NCBI GenBank assembly: GCA_023055355.1
Contig: JALJCS010000002.1
Location: forward strand, 86,267,001-86,331,000
Length of the DNA stretch: 64,000 bases
Direction: 5' to 3'
Source of the DNA: Agelaius tricolor
Taxonomy: Eukaryota; Chordata; Aves; Passeriformes; Icteridae
The stretch's first letter is position 1. Each line of letters opens with the position of its first letter. The notes under the pieces were generated by a model that worked only from the letters and a program-made list of their open reading frames with translations, was not told the DNA's origin and made no database searches. The position numbers and the translations under genes were made by a program. This document shows positions 1 to 11,486 of the stretch, piece by piece.

Positions 1-311
1 CTCTCCAATAAACAGAGATAATTGATTAATAAACTGTATCTGCAGCCACCACAGTTTATTCTGCACACAGAGATCTGCGTGCCCAGGTCTGGAGTCCTGC
101 TCCTGAAGAAACAATTTACACATTCATTTACTTTAAGGCCATATCTGGTCTGTAAAATTGTGGTAAATCATTTAAAGACCCAACATGATCAGTCCACATG
201 TACATGTTCATAGGATTGGCATTTCAGAGAGAGCCTTATTAAATCTGTGACAGAATTTGGTTTGGTTTTTGTATGATGTAGGTCTAGAGGGGGTGGATGG
301 GAAGGTCGCTG

Positions 312-341
312 AGTGATATTGTAACTGCAAATAAATATTTC
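312..341 (+). repeat. first copy of a 30-base dispersed direct repeat
   Basis: This 30-base segment matches 1281-1310 at 27 of 30 positions. The shared core includes CAAATAAATATTTCT. Flanks on either side are unrelated. It could be a remnant of an old dispersed repeat present twice, or a chance match in AT-rich DNA. Confidence 0.45.
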
Positions 342-1280
342 TCTCTCTCTGCTCAAGTAACAAATTTCCACAACTTACTAGGAAAACTCTCATAGCTTTT
401 GTAAAGTTGCCAAAAACTTGATGGTTAGAGAACCCCTATTCTCCCTTAAGGGTATTCACAGGCAGCTTTCTTCTTTTATTAAGCCAACAATCATCCCATT
501 GCTTGAGTAATTCTTCCATGGAGCTTATCAGTGTGGGATATTTAGATACAGCAAACATATTATGGGTCAGCCTCTGTCCAGTGAAGCTAAACAAAGCTTG
601 TACACCTTGTCTCCTCTGATTAAAAGGGCTCTCTATCTCTCTATCTCTCAGTTCAGTAGCTTCCTCTGCATCTATTTCCCTTGTAAATTCAGCTTTCTTG
701 CAAAGAGATGGCCAGAATCACACAGGAAGAGTTTTTCCAGGGCTGTGCACTTTCCCATTGCCCTCTTCTGACAAAGTCCTTTAAGCACAGGTTGCCAATG
801 TGCCTGAGCTGTTTCCAAGAGCTAATTTTGGGGGTGGATGCATCCCAGAGGCAGGCTCTGAATCTTCCTTCCCAGGCAGGGCCTGGGATACTTCAATGAA
901 TGTCTTCATTTTATGACTTTTTAGAAGTGAGAGGCAGGATCTCGAAGGCCGTGACCCTGGGGGAAAGGAGTGCCCTATCTCCTGCCCGTGACTGGCCCAG
1001 GGTGGTGGTGTTTGCAAAACCCAGGTTTTATGGGGCTTTTGTGACATGATGGAAGACAGGCTGGGAGGGTGGAGGGTGCAAGTACAGCCCTGGGTTGTTG
1101 CGGTCTCAGTGTACCCAGTGAGGAGCAGGACCCTGAAATAAATCACCTGGGCTCCAGCAAAGCTGATGTGGATCTTTATACCAGCCAATGGTCTGGCCTC
1201 TGGGCTTAAGGTTATTCTGCAGAAAAAAAATATTTTCCTTTTTCTTCTGGAATTTTAGTGGATTCTGTTCATAAAGAAGA

Positions 1281-1310
1281 ATGATAGTGTAACTTCAAAT
1301 AAATATTTCT
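1281..1310 (+). repeat. second copy of a 30-base dispersed direct repeat
   Basis: Same orientation and about 970 bases downstream of the copy at 312-341, with three mismatches. Neither copy sits at a recognisable element boundary. Confidence 0.45.
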
Positions 1311-2156
1311 AACATTTTTTTCTCTTTTTTCCCCCTCCTTTCTCCTTGCCTCAGCTCTCTGTATTAGACAGAAACAAGACAGTCACTGGGCTGTTTGGCT
1401 CTGTGCCTTGGGTTGCAGTGTCCAGGCTGGCCCAGGGCTCCCACAATAGGGCTGCTGGTTGTATCCCACTACAGCCCACCAGTCCCAAAGCTCCTAGCTG
1501 AAGCTGTTGTGTCCTTTGCAGTCCTCCACTCCCAGGTTTGGCTGATAGTGTGTGAAGATCAGGAAAATATGCTCTCAGTTCAGCCAGGCAATGTAACATG
1601 TCCCAGGCTTTTGAAGAAAACCCCTTAAGTAGGAAAAAAAATCTATGCAGTTAAACTTTCTGATATTCCCTTAATATCTCAACGTCTTCTGAATTTTTCA
1701 AAAGTATCAATAATAATTTAAAAAAATCATCAAAACTATCTGCTTACAGCAGATTCAGTTTATTTAAGACATGCAGTAAAACATGATATATTTAGATATA
1801 TTCTATAAGACTGGGGGAGTACATATTACATTAGTAATCAAAATACAGTTTTCTTTCAAATGTATTTTAAAGGAAACAAAGTAATTATTCAAAATCCCAC
1901 AAAAAATGCACCTGCAAGTATGCAAGTATGTATAATTAAAATTTATTTTTATATATATTCCTCGCTGGAAGGATTTGGCACTGGCAGTGGAGGTAGTTGT
2001 TGCAAACTGTGCTCAGAAATCCCTTTTGATGAGATCCTGAATCACTGCAGAGTTAGACAACCCATCCAATTATTTAGTGTGTTTGGGTTGGGTCCATTCT
2101 TTTACTTCCATATACTGCTAAGTTTTACAGTTATGAAAGATGGTCATTGGTAAATG

Positions 2157-2201
2157 TCCATGAACAATTTTCCTTCATGGAAACAGGAGAAAAATTGTTC
2201 A
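2157..2201. repeat. two overlapping, mutually exclusive hairpins
   Basis: An 11-base perfect inverted repeat (TGAACAATTTT at 2161-2171 and its complement at 2191-2201) overlaps a 7-base inverted repeat (TCCATGA at 2157-2163 with TCATGGA at 2175-2181). Only one could form at a time. The surroundings are AT-rich, so chance cannot be excluded. Confidence 0.4.
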
Positions 2202-3479
2202 GAATAAAACAGTTTAACAACTTGAGTCAAATTTATGGAATCAAGCAGAAAGGATTTCCTTTAAGTAGTGCAACATTTTTTTTCTAGGAGTTATCTATTG
2301 CAAACATTTTGACTTTTCAGTTGAATGTGGAGTTTCTGTTTAGAAATTAACCCTGAAAAGAACTCTGAAAGGGGGGAGATAATGCAAAAAAAATATTTCA
2401 GTTTAAACAAAGTTTTTTGTGATTGATGCAAAGATGTTCTTTTCAGAGAGGTTAGGATTTTTTTCCTTTTGGATTGATTAAAATGGGAAGTATTGTAACA
2501 GCTTCTCTGGAAAAGGTAAAAAATGCCCAAGTTTAATGAGTAATACTTCCTTGAGTAAAAATCTGGAAGATGAAGCTTCAAAGTTTTCCTTCAGTTATTA
2601 GGCATAGTGTACTCTCATGTTACTCCCAAAGCAGTTTAGCAGATGTACAAAAATATTTGAGCAGTTCATGTGAAAAATTCAAATTATGAGTGCAATAAGG
2701 CATATATTTTTTGTGTTTTACATGTGCATTAGTCAGCGCCTTCACATTATCCCATACTTCACATTATCACATTTATATTATTATATGTGAGTGATGGGGA
2801 TTAATCTGTGCATGTATTTTATCATATTTTTGCATGGAGGAAATTTGTGCCTTAGTTTGGACAAAATCTCCCCAGATATTTACAGATGGAGGGGTAGTTT
2901 ATTTTATTTGGTTGTTTCACAATTGTTTCTGATTTTCTGCATGCTTGTGGAACAGTTTATTACCTCGAGATCCTCATGGTGTGGTCCTATACAAAATTCA
3001 GGTGGTTTCCTCTTTCCTAGCTGTTTCTGCTGTCTGATGGCTTGATGAAATATGTGTAAAAGCAAACTATTGCAGTGTTTCCTTCCCCTGTGAACATGCT
3101 ACAGATAAGCACCAAAACCCAGCTCTTCACACTTTGTGGAGGGCGTGACATAATAAGAGATGAGCCATAAAATTGCACCCGCTGCTCTGGAAGGAGCTGA
3201 AGTTGGCTGGCTTTGATGCCAGAGGGGCCCAGGTGCCCTCACCCTGAGTGTTCCTCCAGGGGAACGTGCCTGCACCGAGGTGTTGGGAACAGAGTCTGGT
3301 CTGTGTCTGAATGCACAGAGAACACAGGACTCAAAGGTCATTTATTTGTGCATGCAAGGCCCCGCTGTTCTTTCCTTGTCCTGATGTGAACCTCTGATTA
3401 CGGTGTCGCATGCTTTGAAGCTGATTAACTTCTGCAGTCACCCCGTGCCCATGGACCTGCATGTAGGTATGTGTGTGGG

Positions 3480-3652
3480 GCTCTGTTCCTGCAGGCAGCC
3501 TGGCTGTGCCTCTGGGGACACGTAGGTTTGTGGAACAGCATCACAGGCTGGGATGGGGGGGATATTGTGTTGTCCCTGCTCACAGAACAGGGGTTGTAAC
3601 TTGGTGGTCTTTAAGGTCCTTTTGACCCTGAACCATTCTATGATATTTAAAG
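3480..3652 (+). mobile_element. CR1 LINE 3' fragment, plus strand
   Basis: The last part reads like the CR1 3' untranslated region: a divergent GGTGGTCTTTAAGGTCC block followed by AACCATTCTATGAT, the usual 3' terminus of avian CR1. Upstream sequence is weakly CR1-like back to about 3480, so the 5' limit is approximate. CR1 is a non-LTR retrotransposon and almost all copies are 5'-truncated, as here. Divergence is high, indicating an old copy. No coding potential remains. Confidence 0.75.
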
Positions 3653-3659
3653 AGCTACT

Positions 3660-6600
3660 TCAAGAAAATATCTTAATTGATGCAGGGAAAGGAAAGATCT
3701 TCTTATAAGCACCTGAATATTCTTGCTTGAGGAGCTCTGTCACCTTCTAACTCCTCAGTGGTGGGAGGAGAGGCAGGTCCTTCACCCAGGACAAGAGGAG
3801 AGCTTTCCTCACTGTCCCACTCCGGGTGGCAGCCAGGGTGGGGACAGGCACGTCCCACACCCAGCCCCTTCCCCTGCCACCAATAACTCCATCTCATTAG
3901 TGCTGCTGCCCCAGTCTCCCCTGTAGATCTAGGAGCAGCAGGGCTTTAGCTTGCAGCCCTGTGAGAATATTGTCTCACTGTGCAATCCCCAGAGCAAACA
4001 AAGGCAGGCTGTGTCCCTCAGGAAAGCCTGGCTCCCTGCCGTGCCCCTGCTCTGCCGACATGGGAAAGCTTTAGCCTGATGTTAGCTGATGCTGCCTGCA
4101 AACTGCACAGGCTGAGCTGTGCCAGCTGCTGCCCCAAAGGAGCAGCCCAAGCCTTCATTTCTATTTCCACTCACCTTTCCTGTAAAGCTTTTGCTTTTGA
4201 TATCAGAAACTCAATGACCTTGGCAGGGAGGGAAGTGGAAAATGGGTTTAGTTGGAAGATATTACTCAAAAACACTGTTCAGGGCTCAGATATCTTCCCC
4301 TGGGGATTACAGAGCAAGCATTGCTAAAATCAGTGTGTCAAGATGTCACCAAGCATGCACTGGAAGAAACTTTACACGGTGTGATGAGAGTGCTGCAGTC
4401 AGGGCTCCAAGTGTAAAGAAATGTTCCGATTCAATCAATGTTCCTCCCGTTATCCTACTGCCTGCTCCCCATTGAGCAGGAAGCCTATTGCATCCCTTTT
4501 ACTGCTGCCATGCTCTTTACTGCCTCCCTCTCCATGAGCATCTATCACAGAGCCATTCCCATCCTCTGGCTCCAATCGCTAACGGGCACCTGTCACCAGA
4601 CAGAGCTCTGGTGACGCTCCATCGATCACACAGAAGGAAATGGTTATTGAGTGGGTGGCAATCAACCTTTTACCTCTCCCTGGAGCCAGAGTGCATCAGT
4701 GCTTCCCAGCATTAGGCAGAAGCCTCCTAGAAAGTATTTTTTGCATACATATTTCCTCATGTGTGAGGCTGTCGTGCTGGTGCTGAGTCACAGGGCTCAA
4801 AGGACACAGCTGCAATTTCTTGCTAAGTTTCACTTTGAACTTAGTGCCAAAGGAAAGTGGAAAAAAGATGGTGCTGGTGGTCAGCATCTTCTGGCAAGTT
4901 CTGCTTTCCAAGTCAAACCTGCTATTGAGATCAGGGGAAAAAGTCATGCTGATGCTTGAGGTTTCTATCACCCCTCTCTACCTTTGCAAACACACATCCA
5001 AACTGAGGTGGACTGCAGAGACAGGTTAGCCAGCATTAGTGCCAGCATTATTGGAAGGAAGAAGCCCAAATGCAGATGCTCAGTTGCAAAGAAATAATTA
5101 GTATTAAATCTGGGTTGATAATATATACTGGTATAACCCCAGCATTTTCTGGAAAAAATTGAATTTTCAGTCTGGAAGAAGAGAAAGAGCACTTAGAGGA
5201 GACAAATCCTCTGTTTTCCTTACTGGAGTTGGGAGCAAACCACAGCCTGTATGTCCTGATCCTTAGTGGCATTTGGGTAGGTATTTCCTTTAATTCCTGT
5301 TGGTGTTAGCAGACAATTGCACTTGAACAGGTAGACTTCAGCCAACAGGACTCAGGGCTGCAGGGCTGGCAAGCACAAAGCATCTGATTCTGGGCTGCCC
5401 AGAATCAGCACTTCACATCTGCCCATGCATTCATTTCTGAATGGTTTTGCAGACATTTTTTAGTGACCTTTGAGTTTTCTATGGTTTCTAAAATGAGTTT
5501 TCTAATTGGTTTCTAATCAAGCCCTGCCTTCATTTGATACTGTGTGGCATATGTGATGATGCACATCTCACTCTTTAAGGCCACAAATCTGGATCCACTG
5601 AAACTGTTCTGCATCAGAGCACTGTGATTTCTGACTAGTGCTGGCAAACCAGATGACCAGTGAGGCCACAGTGCTCAGCAGCACCATCTCCTCATGGCTG
5701 GTCTGCTGCATAGGGGAGGTCCTGAAACAAAGTGTGACATCTTAGAAACGGGTGGTTACATGCTGGTTGATAATCAGCTGCCACCTCCCAGCCATCTGGG
5801 CAGTGAGAACAGCTGGCTGTGTCACCTCTGCTGCTGGACAGTGTGGAGCCATTCCCACTTGTCAGTTGGAGCTGGGGGTCCTGCAGCACAGCAGGACCTG
5901 ACAGTCAACCTCATCCTATGGACCAGCTCTGGAGAAAGAGCTTCAGAATCCTCAGCTTCTATGTCCATCACCTGTGCTGCGTGTGACAGTTTATTTTGTC
6001 TCAGTTTATTTGCACTTTTCCGACAGGCTTTTGTTTGTGCTATCTACTGGGCAAGCTGGGAAGTGTGTGGGTGTTGCTTTTGGATGTAGTACTGCTACCA
6101 GCAAGAGCATGGCAATAACTCAAAAGGAGTGATTTGTTTGATGAAGCTCCCCATTTTCTATTCACAAATGGTTCATGAACATAGTTCAAAATTCCCTGAT
6201 GTGGCCATTAGAAAATGTAATTTGCAAATTTCTTTTGGAAAGTAACTCTTGATCTGCAGGGGATCATTCAAATTATCATTCGTGTTAGTATTGCAGACGT
6301 GATTTGTGCAGTAACGTGTGTAACTTACCAAAATATGTAACTAACTTAATGACTCAAAGCATTTGAATTCTAACCAAGTACTATAGATGACTCCAGAAAA
6401 AGCTTTTGGAGCAGTGTTGGTCATCAGAATGGTTGCGTGCTGTGAAGAAAGGAACTGTGGCAGAGAAAAGGATCCTTAGCTAATCTGTAATTGGTGTCTT
6501 CATCCCTGAGCAAGCACCTGGTGCCCTTGGACTTGTCCCCCTCCGAGGGAGGGGGTTCAGTAGCATTCACAGCAGCAAGCAGCAGCTTTGTTTTTGTACC

Positions 6601-7325
6601 ACACGTGGATGCAGATCAGCAGCAGAACAGAAGGAAGCAGGGGTTGGTTAGACACCTGTGGTTCTTGTTGGAAGAGGAAATAATGTCCTGCTCCCTATTT
6701 CTGGGAGAAAGACTCTAATAGGCCCCTCTAAACACAACACAGATAAAAAGTCCTTACTGTGTTCTTCCAGGAATCAGGTGAACAAAGGAATTTTAGTCCC
6801 TCTGTAAGAGGAGGGGAATGTCTGTATCAGTCAAACTGGTGTTTGTGGCCAGGGGCCATGACAGTTTACCTGACTTATCAGATTTAAGTCCACATCACTT
6901 CTGAAAATTTTTTCCCCTCTCCCAGAGTTCCTATGGGAACATTGCTGGAATTTATGGAGTTTTTTGCATCCACCCACACCTATAGATAAGCATGCTTTAA
7001 ATTACTGCAAAATAGTTGTTACAAGCGACGGCAAAATATCAGGATTCACTATTTCCTCAATTTGCAAATTCTGGCAATTGTTTTTTCCTCTAACAAGGAA
7101 TAAGTAGGATCACAAAGGTATTCTCTATCAAAAGGCTTTTCATTCTGCCTTGGCTTTAAGACAGCTTCCGATCCAGATCTACTGTAGATATCTCCTTTTG
7201 GCTACTATTGGATGCTCCCTGCAGCGTGCAATAAACATTCACTTCATATCACGCATCTCGTCCTGACAAGCAAATCCCTTGCATATCAATGTGGCCCTGT
7301 GAAGAGATTTTGCTTTTTTACATTC
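3660..7325. other. unique noncoding sequence, no gene
   Basis: No recognisable gene, RNA or repeat apart from the perfect palindrome at 5384-5408. The open frames at 3980-4327 and 5694-6089 show no domain, no plausible signal peptide and no flanking splice sites that I can support. Confidence 0.55.
5384..5408. repeat. perfect 25-base odd palindrome (hairpin)
   Basis: Arms CTGATTCTGGG and CCCAGAATCAG are exact reverse complements separated by CTG, giving an 11-base perfect stem with a 3-base loop. There is no T-run or other sign of a transcription terminator, and none is expected in a vertebrate. Function is unknown. Confidence 0.7.
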
Positions 7326-7329
7326 CTTC

Positions 7330-7515
7330 CACTCCCAGCTGTTAATTTGCACTGACTAGATAGCAGGGGGTCCCACTCTGCCCCAGAGACATGCTTGCGA
7401 CTTTCACCGACTTTAATAGGATTTGCATGAACATACACGGAGTCAGGTCCTCAGCAGAATTCAGACGAGCTGGCTACAAATTTCAAAGTCATCCAGGATT
7501 TTAAGCAGTGAGTTT
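7330..7515. promoter_or_regulatory. candidate conserved noncoding element with octamer site
   Basis: The stretch contains a perfect POU octamer ATTTGCAT (7421-7428), a CTCF-like core (CTAGATAGCAGGGGG, about 7356-7370, one base off the usual GATGGCAG), and several CpGs in an otherwise CpG-poor region. The segment around 7390-7480 also resembles, from memory, an ancient amniote dispersed repeat found in conserved noncoding DNA. A GTGAGT donor-like site follows near 7508, but I see no exon. This call is inference from composition and motifs. Confidence 0.25.
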
Positions 7516-8249
7516 TTCTTACCTTTAATGGGACCAAAGTGTTCAAAGCTCAGGTAATCGTTAAAACCCATGGAGTTCATAATAATGAACTAGGTTTAGT
7601 CTTAGTGTTTCATACAACCTACTGCCTGAATCACCTTGATCAAGGGAAAAAAAAATAAATGAGGGTAGAAATTGGTCTTTCATTTATAGAGATTTTATTT
7701 GAAGTGAATTGCAAAATGTTCATAGGTTTGATTACTGCAAGTGTGAATTACTTCTACAAATATTTTGACAGACCTGCAGAGGACTGAAAACACCTTTCCC
7801 TGCCACCATTGTTTGTAGAAAATGATTTATGTGTGCTACTGATAACTCCTATTCCAGATTAAAACTGAAGTACTTTAGATTAAAAGTGTAGGAGAATACT
7901 AAACTGTGCAGGAAGCACGTAAGGATATTATGTATATGTATGGCATTCTGTATGTGATTTCCTTTATCCACTTGAGGCCTAATCAGCAGTTATTACAGTT
8001 ATTTTAATACACAGTGGAACTGACAAAGGCATCTAAACAGTTGGATATTCAATTCCCACAACTTTCAGAGAATATATATGCCAAGAATACACTCAAGAAA
8101 TGGGCTGGGATTTGAGAGTATTTTAGGTCCCAGTGCATTCCAGAAAGAGGAAAGCACTTATGTGTTTTAAAAGAGTCCATTTTTCAAAGATAGCATTTGG
8201 TATCTCTGGTGCCTCAATTCTGGTTTGCCTGTCCCTCTAGAACAGCATG

Positions 8250-8800
8250 GTGCTTCTGATGGAGCTGATACAGGCAGTGCAAAGAACATGATTAACTGTT
8301 TGTTTTTTAAATATTAACCAAGTCTTCACTGTTCCAATTAAAATTTATCAAATTAAGCAAATTGCTTGGGGATTGGAAAGAAAAAAAACCTCTTTACTTA
8401 ATTATTTAGCCAATATTTACTGGGTATGAGTATATTATTAACAGCAAAGGAGGCTATTAATTATTATTCACAGCATTTCTAATAAAAAAAGATGGCATCT
8501 GCTATTTCTGTAAAAGAAATATTGTCACTAATAATCCATTCTAAATTGTAAATGTGATATAATAAGCTGGATGTGTCATTTCTCTGTTCTGCACTGACAT
8601 GTGCTATATGAGGGAGCTGAGCTTTTTGGGGGGCTGTGTCAAAAGGCTTTTTATTGGTGACATTTCATCAGCAGATTAAATATGCAGAAGTCTAATGGCA
8701 TATTTGTGTATCTGCAATATATTTTCCACCAGACAAATGTGCTTTGATATCACCTTTCTTTTACTCATATTATCATAAGAGAGGCAGCAAAACTAGAAAT
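8250..8800. promoter_or_regulatory. candidate developmental enhancer-like block
   Basis: AT-rich sequence of balanced complexity with many homeodomain-like cores (TTAATTA, TAATCC, TTTATTG, AGATTAAATATGCA) and no repeat or open frame. Deeply conserved vertebrate enhancers often look like this. There is no direct evidence of conservation in a single sequence. Confidence 0.25.
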
Positions 8801-9539
8801 GAAAAAATCAACATGGATGCTATTTTCTTTGCTAAGTGAAAAAAATTTTAATGTGCCATTTATTGCACACTTTAGATGTACAATCTATTTATTGAGGCAG
8901 AGGAAGTGAGAGGAAAGATATTCTGAGGTAAAGACTGTTGAACTGGTGTTGTTAAGGCCAGCTTTCAATTTTCTGCTTGATTTTAGATGCCCTTGTGAAC
9001 TTTGGTTAATCATCCGTGACCTGTGTCCCTAAAATCTACAGTATGCCATGAAAAGAAAAGATGGATAAAAGGAACATTTTGAAGCCTTTTAGGCTATCTG
9101 TCTATTCAGTGTTAGGATCATCTCTACCTAAACAACTTCTGGCAAATGTCTGTCAAATTAATTTTTTAATGTTGGATTTCTTGCAACGATTAAAATCCAT
9201 GTGTTTCATCCTGGCCTCAGCATATAAGAAGAGCTTATTCCTTTTTCTTCTCAAGCACTTAATGAATATTTTCATGTCTCCTCTCCAACTTGCCCTATTC
9301 CGAGGGAATCCCAGTTCTTTCCTCCTGGGTCACATTTTTCTCCACATTGCATTCTTGCTGCCTGGCCAGTCCTTCCTGAAGGTGGATGAAGCCTTGCAGG
9401 GCTGAGTAGGGCAGGAGGATCTTTCAGGTCTCATTTTTACTTGTACACACCAGTGTCATGTTTGTCTTTTCCAAAACAATGGAACATTGTTGATTTATAT
9501 TGTTTGTGATTCCCTAATTACTTTATCTCTACAACAGTT

Positions 9540-11070
9540 CTTTGTCCTGTATTTGAATCAATTGTTGTTCTCACCTATGTGAATACATTTCATTTGTTCC
9601 TGTTGAATTGGGCCTCATTTTTCCTCACTACCTCTCTAACCTGCCACAATTTTTCTGATTCCTGTTCTATCATTTAGTGTGTTTACAGGCTGTCTGCCTG
9701 AGCTTGATTTTATCTGTAAATGCACTAAACACATTATTATCCATTCTTCTTAATCATTCATAAAAATACTGAACTTTTCCAGACATAGGACAGAACACTG
9801 TGATTTTCACCTGGTATAATCCTACCATTTTGACACCAAATCATCAATAAAGTACTCTTAAAATTCAGATTTCCAGCTGTCTTAGCATGCCTTTTCTCTG
9901 TAGTTTAATCTTGACCAGGTTTTCTTAGCTTACCTGTGAGAATATTATGTGAAACAGTGTCAAAAGCCATAGTAAAGTCAAGATGTATGACATGTTCTTT
10001 TCCTCCTCTACCCACGAGGATTGTTACTCTGTTTTAGAGTGGAATTAGGTGGGTTTGACATTATTTCTTCTTGACAAATACAAGTTGGCTGCTACTTCTC
10101 TCCTTGTTACTACCTAAGTACTTAGAAAGAGCTGGATTATTTGTTCCAGTACTTTTCCAGGAATCAAGTTAGACTGTCAGTCTGGTAATTCCCTGTCTCC
10201 TCCCTTATTCCTTCCTACAGATAGGTGATCTGCTGGCACTTCTTCACTTTTCTGACCCTACAGATCTTGCATGAATGCTCCAAGAGATTTGCTAATGCCT
10301 GTGAGATTGTTTTTGCCTGTTCTTCAAGTTCTTAAGTTCTTTAAGTATCTTGGCATAAATGTCCTAATGCCCCACTGAACTGGCAATTGGAACCCTAAGA
10401 ATTCTTTAATCTGATCTTCCTCTGCTGCAACCTGAGTTGTTGCCCTTTGGTTTTATCAACTGTCTAGTCATAGTTAACCTTTCCAGCGAGGGCTGAAATA
10501 GAAAAGGTGCCAAATATTTCACTTTTCTGGGACTCATCTGGCAGGAGTTTGTTCTCTCCTTTGAGCAGTAAGCCACCGTTTTCCCTCAGAGTTCTTTTTA
10601 CTGCAAATGTGCTTACAGAAAGCTTTTTGCTTCCTTTGCAGATTTCCTCTCTTTTTGTACCTTTGCCTTTCTGAATTTTCCCCCACATATTTATGTCATT
10701 CATTCACATTTGTCTTTAGTATTTCAGTGTAGTTTTCACTTCCTGTACATTTTATTTAGCTCCAGGTCATTGAAGAACTCATGGTTTAGCCAAATTGTTT
10801 TCTGATTACACTTCCTATCCTTCCTTCATGTTGGCATGGCTTCTGATTGTGCTCTCACTGTCATTTCTTTAAAGAATTGCCAACTCTTCTGGACTCTTTT
10901 GTCACTTCAACTTGTTTCCGAGGAGATCTCACCCACCAATTTACAGTGTTTATTGAAGTCTGCCCTCTTGAAATACATTGCTTTTAGTTTTCTCTTTTCT
11001 CTCCTTCCTTTGCTAAAGCTAGTGAATTAGTTTCATGGCAATTATAACTCAAGTTTCCTGATCCATAAAT
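9540..11070 (-). mobile_element. ancient CR1-clade LINE ORF2 relic (reverse transcriptase)
   Basis: Read on the minus strand, motifs of CR1-type ORF2 occur in the correct order from high to low coordinates. They are a FKRADFNK-like block (about 10953-10971), VQKSWQFFKEM and RAQSEA (about 10830-10903) from the endonuclease-RT linker, an IPGKVLEQII-like block (about 10130-10170), HLDFTMAFDTVSHNIL (about 9937-9990), a degenerate GVPQGSVLGP (about 9785-9820), and FTDKIKL (about 9700-9730) where the catalytic FADDTKL should be. The frame shifts repeatedly and contains stops, and the second catalytic aspartate is lost, so it is inactive. It is much more decayed than the short CR1 copies elsewhere in the window and looks like an old amniote CR1 lineage. 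No 3' UTR was recognised, so the lower limit is approximate. Confidence 0.85.
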
Positions 11071-11462
11071 TTGGATAACATCAGTTTGTCTCTATAGATT
11101 ATAAACCCTCTAGGGAAGAAAAAAAAATCTTTTATTATATTTTTTTAAACTTTTGTTTTCAAAATGCAACACAATGCAAGAGTATTCCAGTACCATCTGA
11201 TTCCTTTAGCTTTATCTCTGAGAGATAGCATTGATAGTTCTCTGCTCTGACATCCTGCTGTAGTATCTCAGCATCTCCTCTCTTCTCAGCTCTCTTATTG
11301 GCTGCTGTAAATCAGGCTGAAAAGCACAGGCAATTGTACTGGCAATTACATCCAAATAGCAATATAAGGGCTGGTAGTGACAGACGAAATAGCCATATTG
11401 AAATATTTTATATATATAGTGGGTTTGATGCCTGATTAGAACAAGACACAAGTGCACAGAGA

Positions 11463-11486
11463 TGTGTGTATGTGTGTATGTGTGTA
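11463..11486. repeat. short (TGTGTGTA)3 microsatellite
   Basis: Three perfect 8-base units. It is too short to be highly unstable. Confidence 0.8.

Larger units (their letters stand above)
1..3475. other. unique noncoding sequence, no gene
   Basis: AT-rich single-copy-looking DNA. Open frames here (longest 135 codons on the minus strand at 781-1188) have no recognisable domain, low-complexity composition and no splice or promoter context, so I read them as chance. The stretch holds a 30-base dispersed direct repeat (312-341 and 1281-1310) and a pair of overlapping short hairpins near 2157-2201. Nothing else is recognised. Confidence 0.6.

Noticed and set aside
781..1188. 135-codon minus-strand open frame
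   Set aside because: Low-complexity composition, no homology recognised, no gene context.
9061..9405. 114-codon frame next to the CR1 relic, considered as LINE-encoded
   Set aside because: It is on the plus strand, opposite to the LINE, and the peptide has no ORF1 or ORF2 motif.
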